Below are positions 24,109 to 34,700 of a DNA stretch of 64,000 bases, one piece after another. Positions within the stretch are counted from its first letter, which is position 1. Every line of letters starts with the position of its first letter. The DNA is taken from assembly GCA_008360955.1 (NCBI GenBank), contig LUCM01002470.1, positions 1 through 64,000 of the forward strand. The letters run 5' to 3'. The notes beneath the pieces were generated by a model. That model had not been told where the DNA came from. It saw only the letters and a list, made by a program, of their open reading frames with translations, and did not search any database. The stretch is from Fasciolopsis buskii. Its lineage: Eukaryota > Platyhelminthes > Trematoda > Plagiorchiida > Fasciolidae. Both the position numbers and the translations under genes were made by a program.

Positions 24109-24137
24109 CCAATCACGTGCCAGAATATTCAGCCAAT
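24109..24137 (+). promoter_or_regulatory. Twin CCAAT boxes and a CACGTG E-box
   Basis: CCAATCACGTG at 24109-24119 joins a CCAAT box to a palindromic E-box, and a second CCAATCAG starts at 24133, 24 bases further on. Paired, regularly spaced CCAAT boxes are typical of NF-Y bound, cell-cycle regulated promoters. They lie about 80-105 bases before the ATG at 24216, which favours that ATG over the one at 24153. No transcription start site can be read directly. Confidence 0.4.
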
Positions 24138-24215
24138 CAGAGTACAGCAGCCATGCTTAAATCCCTGCGTCACCCGAACAGGAATACCTTCATTCTGGTT
24201 GATTTGTCGTTCGCT

Positions 24216-24891
24216 ATGGCTCTTGCTCCGGGATTCTCTGGTCCTGTACACGTTTGTAGACGGCTATTTTGTGAGCCCGCGCAAAATCTAGTCCACCAGA
24301 CACTTGAAGCAGTAATGCGCAAAGACCAAGAACGATTCTCCAAACTTTGGAATTTTCCTCCGTCCGATGCCGCTGGTAGACGACCGCTGGTATCCAGAAA
24401 TATAACATCAGATTCAGAAACCCATTCGGTGGCAACTGATGACCCTACTGTTAGTAATTGGCGTCTGTTCCAACCTGAAGCTGGCTTCTACATCACACCG
24501 CCTCGGAAGTTAAAAGCCTATCGTCGTCTTAATCAGTCCGTTGCACAAAAGACAAGATTGGAAGTATTATACCATACTCAACCTGATTCTGTGTTACGTC
24601 CGAGTGATTCTGCAATACCATTTGAAAAGAAGTGTGAGCATTTTATCGGAAACACATCTCTTGTTAAATGTTGTGACCCTGCCGACAAGGTACAGATAGT
24701 TGCGGCTTCTGGTCGACCTTTAACTCCGATACTGATCCGACCGTCCCCAGAGGAGGTACCTCCAAGACTCCCGTATCTGGAACAGCTGGCAGACGGAATT
24801 AAGGAACCTTCACGCACAGGACATAAAATTACTTTGGTGCGCTCCAGACATTCTGAGCAGGTCAAACGAAGATCTGGGGCCAAAGTGACCG
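24216..24891 (+). CDS. CDKN1-like: Cip/Kip-family cyclin-dependent kinase inhibitor, exon 1
   Basis: This exon encodes the N-terminal 225 residues of a nuclear inhibitor of cyclin-CDK complexes. With Met at 24216, the cyclin-groove motif CRRLF is at residues 14-18 (p21 has the identical CRRLF), WNF at 45-47, and FYITPPRK at 91-98, corresponding to p27 FYYRPPR, which enters the kinase cleft. The Cys-to-Trp distance of 31 residues is the same as in p21 and p27. Between WNF and the next conserved Trp (W82) there is an insertion of about 20 residues. A basic KRRSGAK stretch precedes the splice site. The exon ends at 24891 before GTAAGT, leaving one base of the next codon. Start choice: the frame is open upstream, with ATG at 24153 (21 residues longer) and 24216; the latter has G at -3 and +4. 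Symbol is by family; one-to-one orthology is not claimed. Confidence 0.88.
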
Positions 24892-25079
24892 GTAAGTTCT
24901 GTGGATGTATATTTTGTCGGTGGTTCGGTCCTCACTTCTAACCATCAAACTTGACTGGGTGCCAAAAGTACGTGGGCTCTGTCTGTCAACCCAATGCTTC
25001 AAAGGGGTAAAAAATAAACGCTGTGGTCATTCAGGAACTGTCTCTCCGCTGGGTACGATCTGAGCTGGTGGTATTGTAT

Positions 25080-26165
25080 GTCCCTTGATCTATCAAGGGA
25101 AGAAGTACGCACGGTAATAATCCTCTAGCGGGCTTCCGTTGTTCTCATATATTGTTCTGAACTCCATGGTATGCAGTGTTTCAAAAGCGAATTCATTTTA
25201 CTTCCTGGAAGCGTGCGTCAACATCTGCAGTGTCCAACCTCCAGGGCAACTGAAAGCAAACTTGGGGATTACTCTTCCTACCTCATTTACGCCTAGTTAT
25301 CAGTGTGTGCCCACTTAACAAAGCGGTTTCTTATAGGTCCGGTCTCATTTACGCGAGTTTTTAGCTTTACCGAAATTTCGTTTTACCACTGCGACAGGTA
25401 TTAGGGCATCGCTTTACATTCCAAAGGCCAATGATCATCGTGTTCTTGTTAATTCGCACAGCCTTTCACTCTGTTGTTAGGTCTGCACTATGCCACTGTT
25501 TGTTGAAGAATGAAGTACCTGAGAATTGTGTCGATCCTCAGTGAGTTGTATCGTCATAAGTCAGACAGGGTTAGGGCTTATGGGCAGCTTTCGCCACCCT
25601 TCGATATTTTTATGTGGTTCGCACCTCCCTTCAAAATCGGCAGGAGCCTGCGTCCACACGGTCACCCTTTGTGGTAAACGGTTAGAAGTAGTCAATGGAT
25701 TCTGGTGACTCGGGAATCTAATCACATCTGGCGGAGGTGTTCGAGAGAAGGTCGCATCACGAATTTCGTAAGCCAGAGCAGCTTTGGCGGTCAGGCTGTG
25801 ACTTGGCGTAAGAGTATGGAGAAGTTCGTTTTGGCTTTGGCCTCGGTTGGTGCTTCCCGCCTTCATGATTGGATCCCAAGAGATGAGGATTGTTGTTGAT
25901 TGGAGAAGCTGAGAGATATGGTTCAGAACCGAAGTCAGTTGTGCGAATGCTGTGTGGCCTGTCTGTAGAACTCATCTGTCTTAAAATAACCCGAAATCAA
26001 CCAGAAACTCACAAAATGTGTACGGTGAAAATACAAAAGCAGTCGGTTCGGTGTGGTTTGTTTTACATTCCCACTGGTTTTTCTCCATTCTGCAGTTCCA
26101 TTTTCATGCTTGTTTTCGAGTCGGTGTAATATATATATGTAAATATATATATATATATATAGTTG
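25080..26165 (+). mobile_element. RTE-like copy with RT core deleted
   Basis: Plus strand: LSREEVRTVI (about 25090), then a degraded ..QSGFL..R block near 25320, AFHSVVRSALCHCLLKNEVP (about 25465-25525) and, after a one-base frameshift, LSELYRHKSDRVRAYGQLSP with PFDIF. It then jumps directly to MWFAP and RQEPAS..SPFVV, skipping the YADD region. A second deletion (relative to 38984-39325) joins the FAALARF-type region to the tail at about 25787. The end reads KFVLALASVGASRLHDW..RDEDCC, a stop shared with two other copies, then NRSQLCECCVACL, a 3' untranslated region and a TA-rich tail. The copy cannot be active. Confidence 0.8.
26128..26161. repeat. TA-rich 3' tail of the retrotransposon
   Basis: Imperfect (TA)n following the 3' untranslated region. 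The same arrangement occurs at 28032-28116, 39688-39740 and 54605-54625, so the tail belongs to the element family. Confidence 0.7.
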
Positions 26166-26329
26166 ATTTCGTAACAATGCTATCTAAACGTCCGGGCACG
26201 ATTGACGGAGGACTAACGGTATGCTTATGTGCGGCACATGGGGTGAAATATTATGTCAAGCTTGGTTTAATTTTCACAGCCTTTACCTCTGCACTGCTCT
26301 GATCTCCGTTTTTATCTTTCGGCACTGAG

Positions 26330-27070
26330 TAGTAGTGAGAGAAAAATCAAGAGAACAGTAGGGGGCTGAGGAGAATCAGAAATACTGACTGCAGCTTGGA
26401 GCCATATCTCCCAAACTATTCAATCACAGCGTTGAGGATCCTGTGAACCTCAACGCGGTAATCTAACTGAGACGTTTCAATGGTTAAGGTTTTCATACTC
26501 CCGTTCCATGCCATCGGCTGACCGCCTCGATGCACTTCCCAAACTACCTGGCTCAGACAAAGGCATACAGCGCAGCAGGAGTTTTGTGCGCATGGGGGAA
26601 ACGTCCAACCACCGTCAATTTAGATTCACTGCTTCTGAAGATTGAATCCTAGGGCCCGGTACCTTATGCCTAACTTCTGAGTTACTCACAAAATTCTTCC
26701 ACCGTATTCCAATAATACTACGACGGCAAAGACGTTCAACTAATGAGAGTATTCGCACATGTTGTCCACGGCTGTCTCCGAGTACCGACCTAACCGCTGC
26801 TGCGAATACCCGGCCTTTGACCGATAACCGAATGTCAGGGTGGTGCCATAGATGCCTAAGATTGGTGAATGCCAATGGAGCCTTCTGTGTGCGCGAAGAC
26901 ACTTCATCCAGTATACGACCACCAGATGAGATGCAACTAACCAATTAATAATCTATCCACCTCACCCAATTCTTCTATAAGAATAAGCTTCAACTTTGAA
27001 CCACTTCACTGCCGCAACATCATTTTACGCTTTAAAGGTGAAAAAGGCACCAAAAGCGTATCCTAACTGT
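26330..27070 (-). mobile_element. RTE-like reverse transcriptase C-terminal fragment
   Basis: Minus strand: KRKMMLRQ.SGSKLKL..IEE (consensus SKCKMLLQDW.GS...), VSCISSGGRILDEVSSRTQK, PLAFTNLRHLWHHPDIRLS, VKGRVFAAAVRSVLGDS, RRSIIGIRW, FVSNSEVRHKVPGPRIQSSE and AVNLN. These are the thumb and C-terminal connection of the same superfamily as its neighbours but of a different subfamily. It opposes the + strand copy immediately to its left. No YADD is present. The low end is approximate. Confidence 0.75.
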
Positions 27071-27749
27071 CATTCAGACAACTGAGACACTTACAAAGTG
27101 CTTAAACTTTTTTCAGAAGCAAAACACCAGCCATATACCATAAGTCAGATAGTTTACTGTCTGAGGGAGTATCAATATCGTTTTCCTCATATGTGGATAA
27201 GACAATTCTTATTATCATCTCGATTACAAAGTTGAACGGCAAATGCAAAAATGACCAATCCTAAAGAACATCATTATTTGTCGGAACTCGGGTGAAAAAC
27301 CACAAGCACGGATTCGGCTTCGGGTGTTTGCATACATTGACTTGGACACAAATTCACCGACACACTTCAGTGGGGCAGTGCTACAGAATTGCAAGGTCGA
27401 CAGGGTTGAATGAGGTTTTTAGATGAAGAAAGACAGATACTGTGGTTCTGCGGAAAGCCTGTCTATGTGCTAACACATCGTAGACGAACATAGATGCAGC
27501 ATTCACACTTCAAACTATGGGGCGAGCAAAACACGGTACAACCGGGCGAGAGTGGGTAGGTGGAGTCAGGACGAAAACTGGACAAAAAAGTAGCAGTTTT
27601 TTGCACTTTGCTGTTTATCCATTTTGTACTCTTATGGTAGAAAGAAGAGAAAGCAGGTTTGTTCTATAATTTCCAGAAGGTGAACAGGACGGTTTTGTGC
27701 ACAACAAAGAAATACAAGAGTAATGATTTGTGATTCGTTTCCGAGACGT

Positions 27750-28116
27750 ACATTGGTACCGACGAAGTTCTTTGAGGCTTTGGCCTCAGTTGATGCTTTC
27801 CGCCTTCATGCTTGGGGCCTAAGAAATGAGGATTGTTGGTTGGAGACGCTGATAAATGAGGTTCGGAATCGAAGTCAGTTTTGTAAATGTTGTGTGGCCT
27901 GTCTGTAAAACTCCTGTCTTACAAATAATTCGAAATCAACCAGGAGCTCACAGAATATGTAAGGTGAAAATACGAAACTGGTTTGTTTGTTATGGGTTAT
28001 TATTTATTTCTTGTTTGTTCACCTCTCACATTTTTTATGCATATACATATATATGCATATATATATATATACTTATATATATATTTATGTATATATTTAT
28101 ATATACTTATATTTGT
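27750..28116 (+). mobile_element. RTE-like 3' end with TA tail
   Basis: Plus strand: TKFFEALASVDAFRLHAWGL, RNEDCWLETLINEVRNRSQF and CKCCVACL, then stop. This is the C terminus of the RT protein (family form ..RLPGWGPRD....WLETL.DM.QNRSQWR.C). Unlike the copies at 25813, 39354 and 54056, it keeps the Trp codon before LETL. A 3' untranslated region related to theirs and a TA-rich tail (28032-28116) follow. Confidence 0.75.
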
Positions 28117-28657
28117 CCAAGACGTCAGATTAAAAATGATCACCTAGGCACTCGATCATTTGGACCTACGCGCCTTGGTCAATTCACGTAATTTCGTCGC
28201 TATGGCTGTCCGAAGCAGTGTACGTCTTACATGGTCAACATCTTTGTTGTGCATTAGATATTCTATGAGACTTGACATCTCAAAGGAAGTAAAACAAAAC
28301 AGTCAGAAATTGGCCTGTCTGAAATAAGTGGAAAATGAGTAACTCCAGTACTCAGCACTGTTTGCTGAGTCATATAAATGCTGAGGTAGCTGAATTTAAA
28401 CCAGGCATTCGCATTCGGCAAGTCGAATTAGACTTTGACTAAACCGGAGGTGAACGATGACCTTTGCCTGTTTATCCACCTATTTCCACACACAGTGAAT
28501 AATGCACAGCTTTGAATGGTCATAGTCATAGATGTGTTCTATGTCTGTTCCGTCCACATCACGATCCTGTTTGTTCAGTTAATTTATGCACATGTAAATG
28601 AATTGGCGCACCCTGACCACACCGTTCCTTCTGCTTTCTCTCTCTTGTTGTGTTCAG

Positions 28658-28701
28658 ACTACTTTACGGTCAGCAAACGACCACGTCAGTCTCTGAAGTA
28701 G
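28658..28701 (+). CDS. CDKN1-like: CDK inhibitor, last coding exon (PIP-degron tail)
   Basis: Joined to exon 1 in phase 1, this exon completes an Asp codon and adds YFTVSKRPRQSLK before TAG (28699-28701), giving a 239-residue protein from the 24216 ATG. The joined tail GAKVTDYFTVSKRPR lines up with the p21 C terminus (..MTDFYHSKRR): hydrophobic residue, Thr-Asp, two aromatics, and Lys four positions after the second aromatic. In p21 and Drosophila Dacapo such a PCNA-interacting degron directs CRL4-Cdt2 ubiquitination in S phase. The usual Gln of the PIP box is Gly here, so PCNA affinity may be low. Another GTAAGT follows at 28715, so a further 3' untranslated exon is possible. Assignment by splice logic and motif; no transcript was seen. 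Confidence 0.82.
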
Positions 28702-28714
28702 GAGACCAACCACG

Positions 28715-31700
28715 GTAAGTCATGTGTAACGTAAATTCAATCCGTGCAGATCAAAAATGATGTCGTGCCAGTTGATTATTTCGAAATCATAATCATGTCT
28801 TTTTTTCTCAGAATGTTTGTACCGGAATTTGTCACGTGCCAATTCTTCTATGATGCCATTAACCTATCTTAAAAAAATAACCAGCGACCCATTCAGTTAT
28901 TCTAGGAAATTATCATAGAGAAAATTAATTTTAAAGTGAACACGGGTTAGCCAGTGCATTATCTACATTTTGTCTACCTCCGCCGGGTGTATACCGTTTC
29001 GGTAGTTCAATCGATTCGACAGTACAACGCACATCCGTTGTCTCAAGGTCAGTTATGGTGACTCATTTGTTTTTTGTTTCCATGACTGTTTATCTACCGG
29101 TTTATATGTACACACACACGCACAGAAAGAGAGAGAGAGAGTGGTATGCACGTCTGTACACGAGTGAGAAACTTAGGGTAGACTTCCGGTCTTCTTGCGG
29201 ATGGGGGTAATGAAGTCAGACAATGCAGTTAACCCTATGCTGCTCGTGCCCTTAGGTTTCATGCTTCAGCGCGTGCCACACGAGTTCTCCCTTGTGTGGG
29301 GCGAAAGCCTTGTGAAGCACCCGCAGACGAGATACCCATAGTCTAGCGGTATTTGCTCGCCCCAATTCCCCATCGTCCCACCCCAATAGGACTCCTGATA
29401 ATGAAATTCGCAGGTTGGAGGACAAAGAAGAACGCAAGCTGTCACTCCGTTAAATCTACTTGCAGTGCACATCTAATTGTTATTGTCTTTAAGAACTAAC
29501 GAAGAGATTTCAATCTATTCCCAAGGGATTGTCCCAGGCGAACTTCTTTCAGTGAGACTTTGTTCACGAATGGTAGAATAATTGTTCCAGTGTTGGAATT
29601 ACGGTTTCTTAGGTTAGCGGAACTTTTATTCATCCAGCTGAGGTCAAAGGCCATTGGCTGATTCGTTTGAGGTTGATTAATGTCCATCTAACTGAATCTC
29701 ATCTTTGGAAAATCGTTTGTTCTCTCCTTCCGCGACAATGAGTTTCATCTCAGATGTCCACCAATTTGAGCCGACTTACTTTCAAAGTTGTTTCAGTTAA
29801 TCTTTTTCACGACTCACTGCACACATCCTCGCTTGTGGACCCGCCCACTAATGCGATTGGGAAATTATTTACAGTGAGTAGATGTAAGAATGATCATCGA
29901 AACCTTTTTGTTCCATCCCCTAATTGTGTCAAATAAAATTTGAGACACGTTGAAGAGTTCATAGTGCACTTTCTGTATTCTTGTGTAAGTCGAAAAATTA
30001 GTAAATCCACGAGATACAGTTGGATGTCTGCTCTCCCAGGTGATCTCCGCCGAACGGAAAATAGCATTTCCTGTATTCGCTTATTTCATGACTGAAAGTC
30101 AATCGAATTTCCAATCATCCATACTTGTTTTGATCGGTGTTTTACGCGCATGACGATGGCGACTGTGATTCGTTTCTCAGGCCTTCACTGTGTTTACTGC
30201 CTCCCCCCTCCTTTGCTAGCGCTGCCCACTCATCATTGTCTGCCCCTGTCCTCTGGGTGTACGATAGTCAATGACCGGTCACTGCAAGTCGGCCGAGCCG
30301 GTTCAGCGGCGGTAGAATGGATGTGTCTGCGTCTATATACATTCACTTCCACAGTCGTGTTAAGTTCTCACATGAACACTACATAGAACGGAGTAGTTAC
30401 ACCTATTTTGAACGATCGTCCAACTGCCCGTGTTCCATCTGTCGCTTTCACCGTCTTCCCGGTTGATGGGCGGTCGACTGATCAAGCGTGCTCTTAGATC
30501 AAGTATGGTGTCCCCTGTGCAGCGTTAAATTGTGTGGGTTCTGGCAACCAGCCAGTTTATGATTACCAGTGAGGCCCCAGCAACCAACTGTACTCACGGT
30601 CACTAAGCCTGTAACGTGACCGGAACTCCTGTGGTTTTGTTTGCTGTCTCGTATTAGTGCCTATGTCGACATGATGAGTCGGCAGAGCTTTGTGACATGA
30701 GACACTTCGTTGATGATCCGTCCAATTAAACGATGCTCGGAATTCCTTGTAAGATTTTCGCTGTTCACTATTTAATATCCGAAAAAAAATGATCAAAACT
30801 CCATTTACGTCCTGTAACTGACACAATCCATCTTTATTCCGTTTATTCTGGTTAGGTCGGCTTCCTGTCCCGATTGTGCGTTGCCATCTCGTGCCCATGA
30901 AAATCTTGACAAATGAGATCTCTCCGTGGTCACATTCGTATTTCGACAATCTCGTGGATAATGGCACTTTATTACATCCACGAACAATATTATATTCATT
31001 TTGATTGGTCCCTCTCAGTCCGTAGCTAGGATAACAAAGTGGGATCACGAGACCGCTTCACAGTGGCTGTGACTTCGTCCCAACCATTGGAAATCCCAGT
31101 GTCGTGTGGTGTGCATTTTTTTCTACTGTATTTTGCATTGTCGCCCCCTAACTCTTCTAGCAACAAGACGTAGATTTATTCTTTCCCTCCCTCCCCCACT
31201 AATAAACCGTCACATGAACTCTTTTTAAACCCACTCCTCTGTCTTTGTTGCTACTTGAGCTTCCATGTTATGTTTCTATTGTTCATTTCCATCCAACAAA
31301 CAGATTTATATTTCAATACAACTATTGACATCCATTTGTTTCTTCTGTAAATATTCTACTAATGAATGATTCACAACGATATGATCCTCTAAGCAGCTGA
31401 TAGCTCCCACTTGCCGACTAGGGAGGGTATTAATGAGAATTTTTTTAGTTCGACTACCCTATTCGTGTTCAGCCAAGTATGTTCTGCTGCACTCGTTTAC
31501 TTAGGTAACAATGGCCTCGAGGTTGAAACTTCCACTAAGTTGGCTCAGCCGAAGATCGATCACTGTTTAGCTTTGAACAGACTTGCCGGTCGATAACGTG
31601 CATTCGAAAGAAGCAGAGTCATTATCCAGGGTAATTAGTGATCGAATGGGGCAACTGGACTGGGTACTCATTGCGATGCTGCTTAATGCATTTGGGAAGC

Positions 31701-34700
31701 CGAACTAGTGCTGTCCGTGGAAATGAAGTTAATTAGTGAAAGATGACGAGTGAGAATCTACAGTTTCTTATAAGTCAAACCAATAAACCCCAGTCCTGAA
31801 GTATAACCAAGTTGGATGCCTTTTCACGATTAACTTAGCGCAAGAGTTCGGATATCCCTAGATATGATCAAATGAGCTCAGTTAACTTAGCGTCAGAAAC
31901 TGTTTTATCCACTGGACGGGGTGAGTTTTCATGCTTTTATTCCGTATCTGTGATCTTAAGAACTAATGAAGCATATACGAAATTCCGCAATAAAGCGGGC
32001 TGATTTCCAGCTGGTCACGTTGTTCTGTAATTCCAAAAAATGACCGTAAACAGACTAGTAAGATTTCACCAGACAGACGTTCAATCTTGGAGAGTGTGGA
32101 GGATGTAATTTTTGTAAATGCAATATGTAGGGGATGATGAATAGCAGACAATTAGTCAATAAAGCTTTCGCAAACAAGCAAGTGTTGGGTTTTAATGGTC
32201 CTCACAATTCTTATCAGTGCATCTAGAGCTGCATGTTATGGAGTCTAAGAGTAAGCAAATCTTTTTCAAGAAAGCGGGGAACATCACTGAGTAGCAGAAT
32301 AGCTTACAGGGAGTAGTCCAAGTGATGCGAATTTCAAAGCACATATATGAGGTACCAAGAACACGCATAGTTTGAAGAGGAAATAGTGGTAACTGTGGGT
32401 TTTAACATTGGCAGACCATGAGTGATTGTGGGAAAGTAAAATTCCAAGTGGCATGGTCACTTTCGATGAGGCGTAAAACTGGCAAAACTAGTTTGGCGTT
32501 TTTTTCCGACAGTAAAGTAAATGGGTTCATCCAGCCAATGGTTTACTGGAAAGTTGTAATGTTTTTGTTCGCTAATTTGTCGACACGCGATTGAAAATAA
32601 ATCGAAGGGAAAACTGCATATTAAGTAGACATTGAAATGCATAGGACGGTAAGTGGATTTTAATCACGTCCACAGAATGACTTCCTATACTGCAAAAGTT
32701 TTCAATCCATTTCGGAATTGTCGTTCGGCTGGCTTACGATGGTTTCGTTTTCGTAGGAATGAAAAGTAATGTATTTTCCACGAACACATTTGGGCTACCG
32801 GGAGCAAAGGTGCACTGATTGTTTGGGCTTTGGACTGAAAACATGAGCCTAAGGCTGGCTCATACGGAATACGAGTATAGGTTTCCAGAATTTTGTGTGG
32901 TTTTGATATAGTCCCAAAATAAAGCTCATCTAGAAGTTAATTATTTCTTGCTTCAGAGTGCGAAGTTTATCAAATGAACCAGTCTGAGGAACTCCGCGAC
33001 ATTTCACTGCTCTTTGACCTACTATATATATATATATATTTATATAGTCATCGGGTTAAGTGCAAGCATGGGACCATTTCAGCAACTCAGGAATTGCTGC
33101 GCCATGGAGAACAAGCAGAGGAAGCAAAAAGTTAAGATGCTGTAACAAAACGTTTTTCACGTTTTCATTCCGCACACTGAGACTTTCGGCTGCTCTGTGG
33201 ATTGTTTGCGATTCTTCACTTTGGTAGCGAAAATGGACACCGAGACAGAGAATCAAATAAGTAGAGAAGATACACACTTTTGGGGGCTGGTACAAAATTC
33301 CGGGCATATCATTTATCAACCCACCAGGCCATATTGTACATTTGTGGGTGGAATAGAATATCGTGTGAACGTCGAAGAACAATGACGGTTAGCTTTTGGA
33401 AACCATCAATGTGGTCTAATAGCTCTTCGATGGTGAAGAGTTGATTAATGTAACCATGAATTTGCGCTACATGAGTGTTGTGTAATCAGTGAAGAATGGC
33501 AGACATCAACTGCCTTTACGCCTTGAAGTTAGCCATAAGTCAATGTGGTTGGCAGAATCCCTACTTCGAGACAGTGGATCCTTTGTACCAATAGGGGACC
33601 TGTCCCGCCCCGAACCTTGGGAAACAAAACTTTACTTCCCCCAAAAAGGTCTAATCTGCAAACGTAGAGAACCAATCATCTTGTGGTACCATAAGGTTTG
33701 AATTGCTTGCTGGATCTCGGCCACATTGTGGATTTGCTCTAATGAACGTCAGAATGGCCGCGGATATGGGGCGAATAAAACTATGCTCCAAAATTTTCCA
33801 CTCATCAGACAAAAAGCAACTATTGCGTGGACAGGCAAAACATCGACTTCACAAGCTGCTTTACCCACACCTAATGTTTACCGAACGGCGACTGGAATAA
33901 GCATTTATCATGGTCACCGCAGCTTTGATCTCCGATGCATTCTGAATGCATCCGATTTCGCGATCTCTACGTAGGCTTGCGCCGAATTCACATCTTTCAG
34001 TTGGAATGGGCTTGCGCGCACGCAGAAAGCCCAGAGGCTCGGCAGAAATCCAGGATGTCACGACATGGTGGGCCAATTTACAACTCGCAAAGGAAACTAA
34101 TGAGAACATTCTCAATGAGCGCTGTCATCAGGTAAAGTCGATTTTAATTTCTCACCTTGAGTGTTTCCGAAAGTTAAGTGAGCCACTCCAGACGGGTGTA
34201 CCACGATCTAACGGCTGTTGCATCGTACAACTTGAACATCCATCAAAGTAAATGAGCAGTTCAGTAACCCGCAGTCGGAGACGAAATGAGTATTCCATCA
34301 TGGACTTTACTTTTTTATCCTTTCCTATCATTTCTCGACTGCTTTTAATGTCGTCGATCATGGAGCATCGTCGCCTCAAAGAGAGCGGAGACCAAGCGAA
34401 AATTCGAGGGTCCGAAATTCATACTAACGTGAATTGCAAGATGGTCAGAGTTCAGAGCAAACAACTGTCCCATCTTTTCTGAACAACGGTAATCGAGCCA
34501 TAAAGGACCTCCGGGATACGTCTGGTTCGAGGTATTTTGAAGGAATTCTTTAGGAGAACGTACACGTGATGGTATCTGGGCCATAATCCGTGGAAGAGTA
34601 CGCCAAAATGATAAGTCAAGTAGGTTTTATGGGTTTGGATGAATGCGTCAATGGAACGTCGGTGGTATGTTTAACAGTTCTTCCACTCTTCCAGGGCAGC

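Larger units (their letters stand above)
24892..28657 (+). other. Phase-1 intron of the CDK inhibitor gene
   Basis: The donor is G/GTAAGT at 24891/24892 and the acceptor is a long pyrimidine tract (CTTTCTCTCTCTTG...) ending in TTCAG at 28657. The 3766-bp intron holds three retrotransposon fragments: RTE-like on the + strand at 25080-26165, on the - strand at 26330-27070, and another + strand 3' end at 27750-28116. Together they make up more than half of it. Intron retention would append GKFCGCIFCRWFGPHF and stop at 24941. Confidence 0.8.

Noticed and set aside
24078..24152. Upstream extension of the CDK inhibitor frame as coding sequence
   Set aside because: The open frame starts at TTG here and overlaps the CCAAT/E-box cluster; true ATGs are at 24153 and 24216, and the family domain needs neither extension.
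24578..24883. 101-codon open frame antisense to the CDK inhibitor exon
   Set aside because: Shadow of the real coding frame on the + strand; no motif and no independent promoter or splice context.
30563..31048. 161-codon minus-strand open frame as a gene
   Set aside because: Starts at GTG, no domain, no signal or coiled-coil pattern, no splice support; long frames of this kind occur by chance in 64 kb.
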